Shown here: positions 9,388 through 11,259 of the stretch, in pieces
Layout: every line of letters begins with the position of its first letter
How positions within the stretch are numbered: the first letter of the stretch is position 1
NCBI GenBank assembly: GCA_017560305.1
Contig: JAFYOF010000114.1
Coordinates: forward strand, 1-11,259
Origin: Alistipes sp.
Lineage (GTDB): Bacteria > Bacteroidota > Bacteroidia > Bacteroidales > Rikenellaceae
Direction: 5' to 3'
DNA: 11,259 nucleotides
Made by a program: the position numbers and the translations under genes
The notes under the pieces: model-generated
Database searches by the model: none
What the model was told of the DNA's origin: nothing
The model's input: the letters and a program-made list of their open reading frames with translations, nothing else

Positions 9388-9828
9388 TTACATGTTAGGA
9401 AATTCACCAACTACGTTGATACCCATACTGCGTGCAGTACCAGCAATCATACGCATAGCAGCTTCAATTGTGAAACAGTTCATATCAGGCATCTTGTCCT
9501 CGGCAATCGCCTTAACCTGCTCCCATGTCACCTCACCAACCTTTGAACGGTTTGGCTGTGCAGAGCCTGCCTTAACCTTAGCTGCTTCCTTGAGCTGAAT
9601 GGCTACTGGCGGCTGTTTAACAACAAAGTCGAACGACTTATCTGTGTAAACTGTAATGATGACTGGAAGAACCTTACCCGCCTTGTCCTGGGTGCGCGCA
9701 TTGAACTGCTTACAGAAGTCCATGATATTGACTCCCTTAGAACCCAACGCAGGACCCACTGGGGGCGAAGGATTGGCAGCACCACCTTTAATCTGCAATT
9801 TAATAAATGCAGCAACCTCTTTTGCCAT
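9388..9828 (-). CDS. rplK: 50S ribosomal protein uL11
   Basis: uL11 binds the GTPase-associated centre of 23S rRNA at the stalk base. In many bacteria it is needed for RelA activation and for thiopeptide binding. The protein is 146 residues, slightly longer than the 142 of E. coli. The N-terminal domain includes the proline-rich PPVGPALG motif (22-29), whose prolines contact thiostrepton. The C-terminal rRNA-binding domain includes [10 protein letters not shown] (130-139). The ATG at 9826-9828 has a partial SD, AAGGA, five bases upstream, and lies 16 nt after nusG. In E. coli the L1 operator sits just before this gene, but the 16-nt gap here leaves no room for it. Confidence 0.98.
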   Translation of the reverse strand: MAKEVAAFIKLQIKGGAANPSPPVGPALGSKGVNIMDFCKQFNARTQDKAGKVLPVIITVYTDKSFDFVVKQPPVAIQLKEAAKVKAGSAQPNRSKVGEVTWEQVKAIAEDKMPDMNCFTIEAAMRMIAGTARSMGINVVGEFPNM

Positions 9829-9844
9829 AATTTTCCTTGGTTAA

Positions 9845-10405
9845 TTATTCTTTTTCTACTTGTGTGAAGCTCAACTCCATTGGAGTCTTGCGACCAAAAA
9901 TCTTCACAGAGACCGTAAGCTTCTTACGCTCGTCATCGACTGTCTCAATAGTACCTTGGAAGCTTGAGAAAGGACCGTCTGTAACCTTGACGATCTCGCC
10001 AACAACGAATGGAATCTCGTTCTCTTCCTCCTGAGTGCTAAGCTCATCAACACGGCCCAAGATTCTGCTCACCTCTTGTGGACGAAGAGGAGTAGCATTC
10101 ATAGAGCGGCTGTCCTCTTTGGTATCACCCAAGAAGCCAAGCACGTTTGGAGTATTGCGAATGATAATTGGAATTTGTCCTACAAAGGCTGCCTCAACCA
10201 GTACATAACCGGGATAAGAGACCTTCTCCTTTGAGATTTTTTTACCATTACGAATGGTATAAACCTTCTCTGTGGGAATCAGAATCTGGGAAATGTAATC
10301 CTCCAAGTGGTTGTGACGAATTTCAGCCTCGAGATACTCTTTGACTTTCTGCTCTTTACCACCGATTGCACGGACTACATACCACTCTTTCTTAATTTCG
10401 CTCAT
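9845..10405 (-). CDS. nusG: Transcription termination/antitermination factor NusG
   Basis: NusG binds elongating RNA polymerase, affects pausing and Rho termination, and can link RNA polymerase to the ribosome. The protein is 186 residues. The NGN domain starts at EWYVVRAIGGKEQKVKEYLE (7-26), with the SYPGYVLVE strand at 63-71. An acidic linker (about 120-130) follows. The KOW domain covers about 135-185, with VTDGPFSSFQGTIE (141-154) and the terminal FGRKTPMELSFTQVEK. No extra inserted domain is present, so it is the housekeeping NusG. Shorter specialised paralogues of the UpxY type in Bacteroides lie in polysaccharide loci, not here. It starts 19 nt after secE, with no SD. Confidence 0.98.
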   Translation of the reverse strand: MSEIKKEWYVVRAIGGKEQKVKEYLEAEIRHNHLEDYISQILIPTEKVYTIRNGKKISKEKVSYPGYVLVEAAFVGQIPIIIRNTPNVLGFLGDTKEDSRSMNATPLRPQEVSRILGRVDELSTQEEENEIPFVVGEIVKVTDGPFSSFQGTIETVDDERKKLTVSVKIFGRKTPMELSFTQVEKE

Positions 10406-10424
10406 CGTCTAAATAATTCAACAA

Positions 10425-10622
10425 TTAACGACCAAGATTTCCCAACGTTTTGTATATTGCGGCCATAATGTTCTCGAATGAGATGTCCATCAACAACACC
10501 ACAATAGCAAAAATCGCCGAAGCGACCATTACGACAACTGTCGAATTTTGCAACTGCGGAAATGAAGGCCAACTCACCTTTTGAACAAGCTCGTTATAGG
10601 ATTCTTTTACGTAATTAAACAT
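10425..10622 (-). CDS. secE: Preprotein translocase subunit SecE
   Basis: SecE is a small essential subunit of the SecYEG channel, which moves unfolded proteins across or into the inner membrane. From the ATG at 10620-10622 it has 65 residues, the short single-helix form common outside the Enterobacteria. The amphipathic N-terminal part carries the signature KESYNELVQKVSWPSF (6-21). One transmembrane helix follows at about 26-46. A longer reading from a TTG at 10643 would add seven residues (MLKRKTV) and start next to the tRNA; I prefer the ATG because family homology begins there. The gene starts 22 nt after tRNA-Trp and precedes nusG by 19 nt. The secE-nusG order is nearly universal. Confidence 0.96.
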   Translation of the reverse strand: MFNYVKESYNELVQKVSWPSFPQLQNSTVVVMVASAIFAIVVLLMDISFENIMAAIYKTLGNLGR

Positions 10623-10644
10623 AACTGTTTTTCTTTTTAACAAG

Positions 10645-10715
10645 CAGGAGCAGAGAGATTCGAACTCCCATCAACGGTTTTGGAGACCGCTATTCTACCC
10701 TTGAACTATGCTCCT
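10645..10715 (-). tRNA. tRNA-Trp (anticodon CCA)
   Basis: This 71-nt cloverleaf decodes UGG. The acceptor arms AGGAGCA and TGCTCCT pair over 7 bp, with discriminator G. The D stem is GTTC/GAAT and the anticodon stem GCGGT/ACCGT. The loop CTCCAAA has anticodon CCA, and the T arm is GGGAG-TTCGAAT-CTCTC. The CCA tail is not encoded and must be added after processing. The 5' end touches the U tract of the tuf terminator, and the 3' end lies 22 nt before secE. It therefore appears to be transcribed as part of the operon and cut out by RNase P and a 3' nuclease. A tRNA-Trp between tuf and secE is common in several phyla. Confidence 0.97.
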
Positions 10716-10753
10716 AAAAAAATGAGAGGGGAAATCCGGGGAAATCCCCTCTC
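10716..10753 (-). terminator. Rho-independent terminator after tuf
   Basis: GAGAGGGGA (10724-10732) and TCCCCTCTC (10745-10753) form a 9-bp stem with a 12-nt loop. On the minus-strand transcript it is followed by AUUUUUUU, with no gap before the tRNA-Trp 5' end. The hairpin starts 21 nt after the tuf stop. The stem includes a tandem repeat, GGGGAAATCC twice at 10728-10747, so a smaller competing hairpin is possible. It should end much of the tuf message. Expression of the genes beyond needs read-through or a promoter that I cannot see. Confidence 0.88.
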
Positions 10754-10774
10754 TGATATTTTATCGTAAATTAA

Positions 10775-11259
10775 TTACTCTACGATTGCGAGAACCTGAC
10801 CTGCACCTACTGTACGACCACCCTCACGGATTGCGAAACGAAGACCCTCGTTCAACGCAACAGGATAGATCAAAGTTACAGTGATAGTAACGTGGTCACC
10901 TGGCATAACCATATCTACGCCCTCTGGCAAAGAGATCTCACCAGTTACGTCCATTGTACGGAGGTAGAACTGAGGACGGTACTTGTTGTGGAATGGTGTG
11001 TGACGACCACCCTCTTCCTTCTTCAAGATATAAACCTCTGCAGTGAACTTAGTGTGTGGCTTGATAGAACCTGGCTTAGCTACAACCATACCACGCTTAA
11101 CCTCCTTCTTGTCGATACCACGCATCAAGAGACCTACGTTATCACCAGCCTCACCCTCATCGAGGAGCTTGCGGAACATCTCAACACCTGTACAAGTAGA
11201 AGTCAAAGTCTTCTCACCCAAACCGATGATCTCAACTGGATCACCTACGTGGATGATAC
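10775..11259 (-). CDS. tuf: Elongation factor Tu (EF-Tu), 5' end cut by window edge
   Basis: EF-Tu is the GTPase that delivers aminoacyl-tRNA to the ribosomal A site. Only the C-terminal 161 or so of about 395 residues are present: most of domain 2 and all of domain 3. The G domain is outside the window. The visible sequence starts at [14 protein letters not shown] and includes [37 protein letters not shown] and the domain 3 stretch [19 protein letters not shown]. It ends at [14 protein letters not shown] with a TAA stop. The frame is open to the right edge, so a start near 11221 would be an artefact of that cut. The terminator 21 nt later marks the end of the main tuf message. Regulation lies upstream, out of view. 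Confidence 0.98.
   Translation of the reverse strand, partial: IIHVGDPVEIIGLGEKTLTSTCTGVEMFRKLLDEGEAGDNVGLLMRGIDKKEVKRGMVVAKPGSIKPHTKFTAEVYILKKEEGGRHTPFHNKYRPQFYLRTMDVTGEISLPEGVDMVMPGDHVTITVTLIYPVALNEGLRFAIREGGRTVGAGQVLAIVE

Noticed and set aside
10623..10643. Seven-residue extension of SecE from a TTG at 10641-10643
   Set aside because: SecE homology starts at the ATG at 10620-10622, and the TTG would begin one base from the mature tRNA end.
1..11259. Mobile elements, CRISPR array, phage, toxin-antitoxin or defence genes
   Set aside because: I looked on both strands and found no such signatures. All substantial frames on the minus strand belong to the conserved operon, and the gaps are short or explained by leader structure.

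Overview
The window is a highly conserved translation and transcription operon, read entirely from the minus strand. From right to left it holds the 3' end of tuf (EF-Tu), tRNA-Trp, secE, nusG, rplK, rplA, rplJ, rplL, rpoB and the first 1193 codons of rpoC. Protein signatures and gene order point to a Bacteroidota bacterium, probably order Bacteroidales. The signs are the RpoB Rif-cluster wording with Ala at the S522 position, an RpoC of the type with a large trigger-loop insertion, the tuf-trpT-secE-nusG linkage, and A-rich leaders mostly lacking Shine-Dalgarno (SD) sequences. Genus cannot be fixed from this sequence.

Layout: tuf (right edge, open 5' end) stops at 10775 and is followed by a GC-rich hairpin with seven U residues. 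The U run touches the first base of tRNA-Trp (10645-10715), and secE starts 22 nt after the tRNA. secE, nusG, rplK, rplA and rplJ follow with gaps of only 13-19 nt. rplJ has a textbook SD, which is unusual in this phylum. rplL is preceded by a 40-nt A-rich leader with no G on the mRNA. A 235-nt spacer (7483-7717) then separates rplL from rpoB. It contains a 36-nt near-perfect hairpin followed by UUUU, further smaller stems, and two abutting perfect palindromes just before the rpoB start. rpoB and rpoC are separated by 40 nt, and rpoC runs off the left edge.

The genes jointly make the elongation factor that delivers aminoacyl-tRNA, a tRNA, a Sec translocon subunit, a transcription elongation factor, the L1 and L7/L12 stalks of the 50S subunit, and the two large RNA polymerase subunits. 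The coding content is ordinary. I see no mobile element, CRISPR array, phage gene, defence gene or unknown protein, and no convincing novel system. The points worth a second look are regulatory: the structured rplL-rpoB spacer, the terminator flush against tRNA-Trp, the isolated strong SD at rplJ, and the G-free leader of rplL.
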